Source of the DNA: JASHUC01 sp035504015
Lineage (GTDB): Bacteria; Pseudomonadota; Gammaproteobacteria; Steroidobacterales; Steroidobacteraceae
DNA: 64,000 bases
Assembly: GCA_035504015.1 (NCBI GenBank)
Contig: DATJSR010000017.1
Span: 15,633 to 79,632, forward strand
Direction: 5' to 3'
The notes below the pieces were generated by a model. It saw nothing but the letters and a program-made list of their open reading frames with translations. It had not been told where the DNA came from and searched no databases. Positions 1 to 7,819 of the stretch are shown in pieces. Positions within the stretch are counted from its first letter, which is position 1, and each line of letters starts with the position of its first letter. The translations under genes and the position numbers were made by a program.

Positions 1-1
1 G

Positions 2-1816
2 CTCGCGCAGCGCCTGCGTTACGTGCTGCGGGCTGCGGCTACGCTCGAGAGGCTGCGCGTCGATGCGCAGCGCCAGGGGGCGCTGCTGCAGTCGATCCCG
101 GACGGCTGGTACCTGCTCGACAGCCCCGACCTCACCGGGCAGTGTCTCAACCCCGTGCGCGGCACGGCAGAGGGCGCGGAGCCCGCTCCGGCGCAGCTGC
201 TCGATCTGCTGCCGGTGCACGAGCGGGCGCTGGCGCGCGAGTGTCTGCAGGCCGCCCTCGGGGGTGTGGCCGCGAGCTTCGAATTCTCGCGCAGCGCTGC
301 GCCCGATCGCACACGCCACTTCGAGTGCCGCTGCCTGCCGCATACTCACGGCCAGGTGCTCGCCATCGTGCGCGACGTGACCGAGCGGCGCGAGGCCGAC
401 GCACGCATCCAGCGTCTCGCCTACTTCGATGCGCTCACCGGCTTGCCGAACCGCGAATGGATCGGAGAGTTCCTGACGCGCTCCCTGCGGCAGGCGGCTA
501 CCCGGGACGCGTGTGTGGCCCTGCTGTACGTCGACCTGGATCAGTTCAAGCGGATCAACGATACGCTCGGGCACGACACGGGCGATGCGTTGCTGCGGCA
601 TGTCGCGGAGCGGCTGCGTCGCGCGCTCGGCGAGCCGGTGGCGGCCGATGAGCTGTTCCTCGCGAGCGAGTCCCTGCAGCAGCCTCCCGAGCCCGTGCGG
701 GCCGAGCTTGCGCGCGTCGGCGGTGACGAGTTCATCGTGGTGCTCACCGGCGATCTGAGCCTGCAGCACGCCGAGCGCACCGCCGAACGCATTCTCGACG
801 CCCTCGCGCGTCCCTTCGGCCAGGGTGGCTACGAGCTGGTCGTGACACCGAGCGTCGGCATCGCGCTCTTTCCCCATCACGGCCGCGACGCACAGACGCT
901 GCTCAAGAACGCCGACAGCGCGATGTACGAGGCCAAATCGAGCGGCCGCAATCAGTACCGCATCCACAGCAGCGGTGCGAATGCCCGCGCGCTCAAGCGG
1001 CTGTCGCTCGAGATGGAGCTGCGCCGAGCGCTCGAGAGTGCGCAGCTGCAGGTTTACTACCAGCCGAAGTATGCCTCGCACACGCTGCGCATCACGGGGG
1101 CGGAGGCGCTGCTGCGCTGGTTTCATCCGGTACGCGGGCAGATCCCCACCGCCGATTTCGTCGCCGTGGCGGAGGAGACCGGCCTCATCGGGGAGATGGG
1201 CCGCTGGACACTGCAGCAGGTGTGTCGCGATCTGATCGCATGGCGAGCCGCGGGCATCTGCCCGCCGCAGCTCGCGGTGAATGTCTCCGGCCACGATCTC
1301 ATGCGTCCGGACGCGCTGCTGCGGCTGTCCGAGGCGCTCGAGCAGGCGCAGCTGCCTTCCTCGCTGTTCGAGCTCGAGCTCACCGAAGGCGTGCTCATGC
1401 GGGATGCGGAGGCCGGCCGGCGTGCGCTGCTGCAGCTCAAGGAATTCGGCTTCGCGCTCGCCGTGGATGATTTCGGCACCGGCTACTGCTCGCTCAACTA
1501 TCTGAAGCGCTTTCCGCTCGATACCCTGAAGGTCGACCGCTCCTTCGTCGACGATATCAACAGCGATGCGGACGCCGCTGCCATCGTCAGGGCCATCATC
1601 GCGCTGGGCCACAACCTCAATCTGCGCATCGTCGCCGAGGGCGTCGAGACTCGCGAGCAGCTGCACTTCCTGCGCGCCGAAGGCTGCGATGCCATCCAGG
1701 GCTTTCTCATGAGCGCGGCCGTGCCGGCGCATACCCTCGCGGAGATGATGCGCGCCGAGGCGGTGGCCGGCGTGCAGGCCGCAGACCTCGGACGCGCACG
1801 CACCTTGACGAATTAG
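2..1816 (+). CDS. PAS-GGDEF-EAL cyclic-di-GMP regulator, 5' end outside window
   Basis: Bifunctional-type c-di-GMP protein (diguanylate cyclase plus phosphodiesterase domains), apparently cytoplasmic. The reading frame is open at the window edge; the first residues (LAQRLRYVLRA) look like the last helix of a receiver domain, so the full protein is probably a REC-PAS-GGDEF-EAL response regulator. A GTG at 23 could be read as a start but has no convincing ribosome site. Counting from that GTG: PAS-like region about 20-125, diguanylate cyclase 130-300 with an intact RVGGDEF near 233, EAL domain 315-570 with GAEALLRW near 360, DDFGTGY near 490 and EGVETREQ near 540. The GGDEF loop is preceded by an extra 20-residue insertion and I see no RxxD inhibitory site. 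Both active sites look intact, so net activity cannot be predicted. Confidence 0.9.
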   Translation, partial: LAQRLRYVLRAAATLERLRVDAQRQGALLQSIPDGWYLLDSPDLTGQCLNPVRGTAEGAEPAPAQLLDLLPVHERALARECLQAALGGVAASFEFSRSAAPDRTRHFECRCLPHTHGQVLAIVRDVTERREADARIQRLAYFDALTGLPNREWIGEFLTRSLRQAATRDACVALLYVDLDQFKRINDTLGHDTGDALLRHVAERLRRALGEPVAADELFLASESLQQPPEPVRAELARVGGDEFIVVLTGDLSLQHAERTAERILDALARPFGQGGYELVVTPSVGIALFPHHGRDAQTLLKNADSAMYEAKSSGRNQYRIHSSGANARALKRLSLEMELRRALESAQLQVYYQPKYASHTLRITGAEALLRWFHPVRGQIPTADFVAVAEETGLIGEMGRWTLQQVCRDLIAWRAAGICPPQLAVNVSGHDLMRPDALLRLSEALEQAQLPSSLFELELTEGVLMRDAEAGRRALLQLKEFGFALAVDDFGTGYCSLNYLKRFPLDTLKVDRSFVDDINSDADAAAIVRAIIALGHNLNLRIVAEGVETREQLHFLRAEGCDAIQGFLMSAAVPAHTLAEMMRAEAVAGVQAADLGRARTLTN

Positions 1817-1891
1817 CGCTGCGCCGCTGGCGCCGACGTACAGCTCTCCCGCATCATGGGCGGCGCGTGGGCTCGACGCTCGGCCGGTACC

Positions 1892-2812
1892 ATGGCGCTG
1901 CAAATCGGAGTGGATCTGGGGGGCACCAAGATCGAGGCGATCGCGCTTGCGCGCGATGGCCGTGTGCTCGCGCGCGAGCGCACGCCAACGCCTGCGGGGC
2001 GCTACGAGGCGATCGTCGCCGCGGTGCGCGATCTGGTGCTCGCCGTGGAGCGTCGCAGCGGGCTCAGCGGCAGCGTCGGTGTGGCAACGCCCGGGGCGCT
2101 CTCGCGCGCGAGCGGGCTGATGAAAAACGCCAACAGCATCGTGCTCAACGGACGCCCGCTCGATCGCGACCTGGCGCAGGCGCTCGACCGACCGGTGCGT
2201 CTCGAGAACGATGCGAACTGCTTTGCGCTCTCCGAGGCGGTCGATGGCGCGGCGGCGGGGGCGCGCGTGGTCTTCGGTGTGATCCTGGGTACCGGGGTGG
2301 GTGGCGGGCTCGTCATCGATCGGCGCATCCTCGCGGGCCGCCATCACATCGCCGGGGAGTGGGGCCACAACGGGCTGCCCTGGCCACGCCCGGAGGAGCT
2401 GCCCGGTGCTGCCTGCTACTGCGGCCGCCGCGGTTGCCTGGAAACCTTCCTCTGCGGTGCCGCGCTCGCCCGCGATGCGGTGGGTGCGCAGGGTGCCCCG
2501 AGCGATGCTCAGGCCGTGGCGCGTGCGGCCGAGGCGGGCGATCCGGTGGCGCGCGCCGCCCTCGATCGCTACCTCGATCGGCTGGCGCGGGGCCTCGCGG
2601 GCGTCATCAATATCCTCGATCCGGATGCGATCGTGCTCGGCGGCGGCCTGTCCAACATCGAGGCGCTCTACGGCGGGGTCTCCGCGCGTCTTTCCCAGTA
2701 TGTCTTCTCGGATGCGATCGATACCCCGATTCTTGCCCCGCGACACGGCGACTCGAGCGGTGTGCGCGGTGCCGCCTGGCTATGGCCGGCCGAGGCGCCG
2801 CCAATGGGCTAG
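1892..2812 (+). CDS. mak: ROK-family fructokinase
   Basis: ATP-dependent sugar kinase that phosphorylates fructose (and mannose in the E. coli homologue), feeding fructose 6-phosphate into glycolysis; cytoplasmic. The start is placed at the ATG that directly precedes MALQIGVDLGGTK, the ROK phosphate-binding motif; an upstream in-frame ATG would add 12 unconserved residues. Other hallmarks are the GTGVGGG loop near residue 135, GEWGHNGLPW near 160, and the zinc motif CYCGRRGCLE near 180. The C-terminal HGDSSGVRGAAWLWP closely matches E. coli Mak as I remember it. Length (306 aa) is normal for the family. It follows the c-di-GMP gene by 75 bp and precedes a DUF3237 gene by 32 bp, so it may share a transcript with the latter. 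Confidence 0.9.
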   Translation: MALQIGVDLGGTKIEAIALARDGRVLARERTPTPAGRYEAIVAAVRDLVLAVERRSGLSGSVGVATPGALSRASGLMKNANSIVLNGRPLDRDLAQALDRPVRLENDANCFALSEAVDGAAAGARVVFGVILGTGVGGGLVIDRRILAGRHHIAGEWGHNGLPWPRPEELPGAACYCGRRGCLETFLCGAALARDAVGAQGAPSDAQAVARAAEAGDPVARAALDRYLDRLARGLAGVINILDPDAIVLGGGLSNIEALYGGVSARLSQYVFSDAIDTPILAPRHGDSSGVRGAAWLWPAEAPPMG

Positions 2813-2844
2813 CATAGTCCCCGGCGCTGCGCTTCGAGGCCGCA

Positions 2845-3366
2845 ATGACTTCCGTCCAACCGATCTTCGCCGAGGCATCCACTCCCACCGAGGTGAGGCT
2901 GGAGTTCGTGTTCCAGGTTCGCCTGCACTTCACGCGCGTGCAGAACATCGAGAACATGCCCTCGGGCGCGGGGCGCGGCGCGGTGTACATCGATCGAGGC
3001 ACCATCGAGGGACCGCGGCTCTCCGGCACCGTGGTCCCGGGCAGCGGTGGTGATTGGGCGCTTTTCCGTCCCGACGGCGTGCTCGCTACCGATGCGCGTT
3101 ACATGCTGCAGGCCGACGATGGCGCGCTGATCCTCATGCACAACCGCGGCTATCTGTGGGGGCGGGCCCCCGATGTCATGCCGCGCATCCGTGCCTGGAT
3201 CTTCTCCGGCGGACCTGCCGTTGCGCACCACGAGTACTATCTGCGAGCCTTCCCGACCTTCGAGGTTGCGACCGGTCCGCACGACTGGCTGACCCGACAT
3301 GTGGTCATCGGCATCGGCGAGCGTCAGGCCGATGGCAATCTGATCCGCTATCACGTGGTGCTTTGA
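2845..3366 (+). CDS. DUF3237 (UPF0311) family protein
   Basis: A 173-residue soluble protein with the DUF3237 pattern: an N-terminal strand region with FVFQVRLHF, then GRGAVYIDRGTIEGPRLSG near 45-62, GDWALFRPDGVLATDARYML near 68-88, and a C-terminal HVVIGIGERQADG. The family is a beta-barrel of unknown biochemical role, often found beside catabolic genes. There is no signal peptide or membrane segment. The ATG is preceded by a weak purine stretch. It is immediately downstream of the fructokinase and convergent with the SDR gene (49 bp between stops), so a link to sugar metabolism is only positional. Confidence 0.8.
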   Translation: MTSVQPIFAEASTPTEVRLEFVFQVRLHFTRVQNIENMPSGAGRGAVYIDRGTIEGPRLSGTVVPGSGGDWALFRPDGVLATDARYMLQADDGALILMHNRGYLWGRAPDVMPRIRAWIFSGGPAVAHHEYYLRAFPTFEVATGPHDWLTRHVVIGIGERQADGNLIRYHVVL

Positions 3367-3415
3367 TCCTCGGCACCAGCTGGCCTGCGAGCGCTCTTGG
3401 CGAAGCTGACTGCGC

Positions 3416-4276
3416 TCAAAAGGCACTCTTGACGACGCCCCCCTCGACGCGCAGCGCCGCCCCGGTGGTGCCCGAGGAGAGCGGACTTGCTACGTACACG
3501 ACCAGTGCAGCCACCTCCTCGGGGCGCTCGAAGCGTTTGATCAAGGAGGTGGGGCGGCGGGTCTGGAAGAACTGCTGCTCGAGCGCCTCGGGCGTGCTGC
3601 CCAGGCGCTGCGCCATCTGCGCAAAGCGCGGATCGGCGGGGTCGCGCGTCGGACCGGGCAGCACGCTGTTGACGGTCACGCCCGTGCCGGCGAGCGTTTC
3701 GGCGAGGCCCCGCGCCACGGCGATCTCCGCGGCCTTCGTCATACCGTAGTGAATGCTCTCGACGGGGATCTGCAAGGCGCTCTCGCTGGAGATGAAAATG
3801 ATGCGTCCCCAGTTGCGCTGACGCATCCCGGGCAGATAGGCGCGCGACAAGCGCACGCCCGACATCACGTTGAGATTGAACGTATCCAGCCAGTCCTGAT
3901 CGGTGCTCTTCTCGAAAGGCTTGGCATCGAAATCGCTCACGTTGTTCACCAGAATGTCGACATTCGGGAAGGTGCGCGTGAGCCGGACGATGTCCTCGGG
4001 CTTGCTCATATCGCCCACGAAGCGCAGCGGCTCATGCCCGGTACTTGCCTTGAGCGAGGCGGCCGCGCGCTGCACGGCATCCGGGCTGCGCGCGTTGATG
4101 ATCACCTGAGCGCCTTCGCGCAGCAGGCCAGCTGCGATGGCATAGCCGATGTTCGAGGTGCTGCCGGTGACGAGCGCTGTCTTGCCCTGCAGCTGCAGAT
4201 CCAGGGCAGGGGCGCTGGCGCTGGTGGCGAGCCAGACGGCGGCGGTGAGCGCGACGGCACTTGCACGAATCCTCAT
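3416..4276 (-). CDS. SDR-family oxidoreductase with signal-like N-terminus
   Basis: Short-chain dehydrogenase/reductase of 286 residues. The Rossmann motif TGSTSNIG is at about 37-44, the NN(A)G-equivalent is NNVSD near 110, and the catalytic triad is Ser in FISSES near 163 with YGMTK near 177-181. The C-terminal half (VNSVLPGPTRDP, then GTTGAALRVEGG) resembles 3-oxoacyl-ACP reductase-type SDRs. Substrate is not predictable. Odd point: about 25 residues precede the usual SDR start, and they form a textbook signal peptide (MRIR, hydrophobic stretch, ASAPALD). Either the enzyme is exported, or translation starts at an internal CTG next to LDLQLQGKTALVTG. The gene lies 110 bp downstream of the histidine kinase and on the same strand. 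Confidence 0.85.
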   Translation of the reverse strand: MRIRASAVALTAAVWLATSASAPALDLQLQGKTALVTGSTSNIGYAIAAGLLREGAQVIINARSPDAVQRAAASLKASTGHEPLRFVGDMSKPEDIVRLTRTFPNVDILVNNVSDFDAKPFEKSTDQDWLDTFNLNVMSGVRLSRAYLPGMRQRNWGRIIFISSESALQIPVESIHYGMTKAAEIAVARGLAETLAGTGVTVNSVLPGPTRDPADPRFAQMAQRLGSTPEALEQQFFQTRRPTSLIKRFERPEEVAALVVYVASPLSSGTTGAALRVEGGVVKSAF

Positions 4277-4386
4277 GGGACCTCCCGAAGCACGGATGCG
4301 GTCGGAAAGGGGGGAGTCTAAGGCAAAAGAGGCGCGGGGGTCGGTCCGCTGCGCGCGGCGGCAGGCCGCTGCGCTTGCTCAGCCGC

Positions 4387-7300
4387 TCAGCCGGGCTGCG
4401 TGCCCCGCTGGGAGCCGGCGCCGGTGCTCACCTGCTCGAGCGCCTCGAGCACTCGCTTGCGCTCGGCCGTCAGGCGCGCGAGGCGCTCGCGCAGCTCCGC
4501 CTCGCAGAGCGTGGCGGCGTGCTCCTCGAGCTCGGCGCACAGCTTGTGCAACGCCCGGGCATGGATGTTGGCGCTTGCGCCCTTGAGTGCATGCGCGAGC
4601 GAGGCGAGCTGCGCGCGCTCGACATGGCTCGCCGCCTCGCCCAGCCGCTCGAGCAACTCGGCGCTGTTGTGCGCAAAGGTCGCGATGAGGTCCCGGGCGA
4701 ACTCGCGGTCCTCGCCCATCACCTGGTACAGGCTCGCGAGGTCCACGGAAGGCAGTGCCGGGGCCGAGGAAATGAGCCGCACGATCTCGGCTCCCTCGAG
4801 TGCCCCCTCGTCGGCGCTGCGCGCGCCCGCGGAGGGCGTCTCGGCGAGGCGCAGCCCGAAGCGGTCGAGGACTTCCTGGAGCCGCTTGAGATCGAGTGGC
4901 TTGGTGATCAGGTCATCCATCCCGGACTCGAGGCAACGCTCGCGCTGCCCGCTCATGGCGCTTGCCGTGAGCGCGACGATCGGCGTACGCGCGCGGCCCT
5001 GCTCGAAGCGCCGCAGCCGCGCCGTGGCCGTGTAGCCATCCATGACGGGCATCTGCAGATCGATCAGCACCAGCGCGAACGGCCGCTGCGCGAAGTGCTC
5101 CAGCGCTTCGAGACCGTTGGCGGCGAGCGTCACGCGCAGTCCGAGGCGCTCGAGAAAGCCGCGCGCGACTTTCTGGTTGACTGGGTTGTCCTCGACGAGC
5201 AGCACCTCGCCGCCATAGCGCGGTGCCGCGGCACGCGGGCCCGCCTTGGCACGCGTGACACGGGATGCTCCCGCCTCGACGCTCGCGAGCGGCAGCACGA
5301 ACCAGAATCGCGAGCCCTTGCCGAGCTCGCTTGCGACACCGATCTCCCCGCCCATCAGCTCGACCAGGCGACGCACGATGGACAGGCCGAGGCCGGTGCC
5401 GCCGAAGTGCCGTGTGGTGGAGGAGTCGGCCTGGACGAAGGGCTGAAACAGGGTCGGCAGCACCTCCGGCGCGATGCCGATGCCGGTGTCGCGAACCTCG
5501 AAGCGCACCAGCACGCGCCCGTCCTGCCGGCCGAGCACCGTCACCTCGGTATTGACCTCACCGCTCTGGGTGAACTTGATGGCGTTGCTGAGGAGATTGA
5601 GCAGACACTGGCGGATGCGCTGCGGGTCGCCCTTGACGAGCCGCGGGACCTCCGCGTGCACATCGAGGCCCAGGCGCAGACGCTTCGCGTCGGCTTGCAC
5701 GCTCAGCAGCGCGCGCACTGCCGCGACGCTCTCCGGCAGATCCATCTCGATGGATTCGACCTGCAGCTTGCCTGCCTCGATCTTCGACAGATCCAGGATG
5801 TCGTTGATCACCGTGAGGAGCGAAGTGGCGCTGGCGCGAATCGTCTCGGCGAAGTCGCGCTGCTCGGGATCGAGCCGGGTGTCGAGCAGCAGGCTCGTCA
5901 TCCCGAGGATGCCGTTCATCGGCGTGCGGATCTCGTGACTGACATTCGCCAGAAAGACGCTCTTCGAGCGACTCGCCGCCTGCGCCGCCTCGGAGGCGCG
6001 GATCAGCGCATCGCGTGCCGCGCGCGCCTCGCTCACGTCCTGAATGGAGCCGGCCAGGCGCAGCGGTCGGCCGGCCGCATCGCGGTCGGCCTCCCCGCGC
6101 ATGCGTATCCAACGGTACTCGCCCGCCGCGTTGCGCATGCGCACCTCGAGATCGTAGGGCTCGTTGCGCTCGAAATGGGCGCGCTGCGCACTGCGGCAGA
6201 TCTCCACATCCTCGGGGTGCACCAGGCTGTTGGGTGTGCGGGCGACGGAGGAGACACTGCCCATGGCATAGCCGAGGATGGCCTCGTAGCGGGGCGACAC
6301 CCATAGGCTCTGCTCGGCCAGGTCCCACTCCCACAGACCGTCCTGGGTGCCGCGGATCGCACGCTCGAAGCGCGCGCGCGTCGCCTTGAGCTCATCCTCC
6401 ACGAGCTTTTGCTTGTGGATGTCCTGCACCGAGCCCGATAGCCGAATGGCTCGGTCTGAGGCATCGCGCTCGCACTGTGCACGCACCAGAAACCAGCGAT
6501 AGGTGCCGTCCTTGCTGCGCAGCCGTGTCTCGTGGCTGTAAGGCACGCCCCGGGCGATCCCTTCGGCGCTCGCGCGCTCGCCGATCGGGCGATCCTCCGG
6601 ATGAAACAGCACCGCGACCTTCTCGAGCGTGTCGACCTCGATCTCCCCGGGCTCGAAGCCGAGCAGGGCCAGGTAGCTGTTGGATGCCCAGTGCTTGTTG
6701 CTGAGCAGGTCGAGCTCCCAGTGTCCCTCGTGGATCGAGAGGGAGGCGCGCTCGAGCCGCCGCTGCGCATCGTGCAGCTGCTCGGCCTGCGCGCGAAAGC
6801 GCTCGGCCGCCTCGATTTCCACCGTGATGTCGCGCGTGGCCCCGAGCGCACGCAGCGCGCGGCCTTGCGCATCGCGCATGAAGCGCTGGTACACCTGCAG
6901 GTGCCGCAGCTGCCCTTCGGTGTTGTAACGGCGCATGCGGATGGCGAGGCTGTCCTGGCCGCTCTCCAGCGCCTGCAGGGTCGCAAGACGGACTCTTTCG
7001 GCCTCGCCCTCGGGCATGGCAGCGAGGCGGCGACGGCCGATCTGCTCGATGGGCAGATCCGGCTCGATGAGGTTGCCGCCGAGGCCATAGAACCAGGTGA
7101 ACCGCTCCTCCTGGTAGTCATACTCCCAGCACTCGAGTCCCGCGGCGTGCACGGCCACGCTCAAGTGCTCGAGCAGCTTGCGCTCGTGCTCGGCGGTTGC
7201 GCGCAGCTGGGCGGTCGCTTCAACCTCCGCGGTGACGTCCCAGCTCACGCCCACCGAGCGGGCGGGGCGGCCGGACTCATCGAGCGTGGTGTGCGCGTAG

Positions 7301-7614
7301 GCCAGCACATGACGGATCGAGCCGTCGGCAAGGCGCAGCCGGTAGCGGAAGGAGGCGTCGGGGCTGCCTGCCTCGAGTGCCTGCGACATGGCCTGCTGTC
7401 CGATGCCGAGATCCTCGGGATGCACGAAGCGAAACAGCTCGGCGCCGAGCTCCTGCCCGTAATGGCGGTTGTCGGCCGAACGCCCGAGGCGGTTGTCGTC
7501 CCAGGAGATGCGTTGGCTCTGCCAGTCGTATTCCCAGACGAAGATGCCGGCAGCCTGCGTCGCGACGCTCAGGCGCTCGAGCAATTGATGCTCGGTGAGC
7601 ACATCGGAGTCCAT
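4387..7614 (-). CDS. Multi-PAS hybrid sensor histidine kinase with receiver and Hpt domains
   Basis: Cytosolic hybrid kinase of about 1075 residues, no membrane segment. Four PAS/PAC modules fill roughly the first 540 residues (each ends in a PAC signature such as RLSGSVQDI or RLAGSIQDV). Then come the H-box FLANVSHEIRTPMNG near 560, N-box LLNLLSNAIKF near 675, G-boxes DTGIGI and GGTGLGLSI, a receiver domain beginning EVLLVEDNPVNQKV with phospho-Asp in LIDLQMPVMDG near 850, and an Hpt domain with LAHALKGASAN near 1005. This is a complete His-Asp-His relay; the final response regulator is not obvious nearby. Several starts are possible: GTG at 7641, 7638 or 7620, or ATG at 7614; a GAGGGG lies about 10 nt before the 7620 GTG. 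It is divergent from the AsmA gene. Confidence 0.9.
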   Translation of the reverse strand: MDSDVLTEHQLLERLSVATQAAGIFVWEYDWQSQRISWDDNRLGRSADNRHYGQELGAELFRFVHPEDLGIGQQAMSQALEAGSPDASFRYRLRLADGSIRHVLAYAHTTLDESGRPARSVGVSWDVTAEVEATAQLRATAEHERKLLEHLSVAVHAAGLECWEYDYQEERFTWFYGLGGNLIEPDLPIEQIGRRRLAAMPEGEAERVRLATLQALESGQDSLAIRMRRYNTEGQLRHLQVYQRFMRDAQGRALRALGATRDITVEIEAAERFRAQAEQLHDAQRRLERASLSIHEGHWELDLLSNKHWASNSYLALLGFEPGEIEVDTLEKVAVLFHPEDRPIGERASAEGIARGVPYSHETRLRSKDGTYRWFLVRAQCERDASDRAIRLSGSVQDIHKQKLVEDELKATRARFERAIRGTQDGLWEWDLAEQSLWVSPRYEAILGYAMGSVSSVARTPNSLVHPEDVEICRSAQRAHFERNEPYDLEVRMRNAAGEYRWIRMRGEADRDAAGRPLRLAGSIQDVSEARAARDALIRASEAAQAASRSKSVFLANVSHEIRTPMNGILGMTSLLLDTRLDPEQRDFAETIRASATSLLTVINDILDLSKIEAGKLQVESIEMDLPESVAAVRALLSVQADAKRLRLGLDVHAEVPRLVKGDPQRIRQCLLNLLSNAIKFTQSGEVNTEVTVLGRQDGRVLVRFEVRDTGIGIAPEVLPTLFQPFVQADSSTTRHFGGTGLGLSIVRRLVELMGGEIGVASELGKGSRFWFVLPLASVEAGASRVTRAKAGPRAAAPRYGGEVLLVEDNPVNQKVARGFLERLGLRVTLAANGLEALEHFAQRPFALVLIDLQMPVMDGYTATARLRRFEQGRARTPIVALTASAMSGQRERCLESGMDDLITKPLDLKRLQEVLDRFGLRLAETPSAGARSADEGALEGAEIVRLISSAPALPSVDLASLYQVMGEDREFARDLIATFAHNSAELLERLGEAASHVERAQLASLAHALKGASANIHARALHKLCAELEEHAATLCEAELRERLARLTAERKRVLEALEQVSTGAGSQRGTQPG

Positions 7615-7819
7615 CGACACAGCGGGCGAGCCCCTCACCACGGCCGGATCCGCCGCACTCTAAGGATATGTCTGCAAAGCCACAGCGACGCGCGTAGCGA
7701 ATCTCAGCGCCGGCGTATGAGAGCCCCGTCACATTGCCGCGGCGCGAGCACCCCGCAGCCCGGGAACGGCCAGCCCTCGCCCGCGTTTAGCTCCAGGTAC
7801 ACCGTTCGGGAACGAGTCC

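Noticed and set aside
4261..6306. 681-codon open frame opposite the hybrid histidine kinase
   Set aside because: The kinase motifs on the minus strand are unambiguous; the plus-strand product has no family features.
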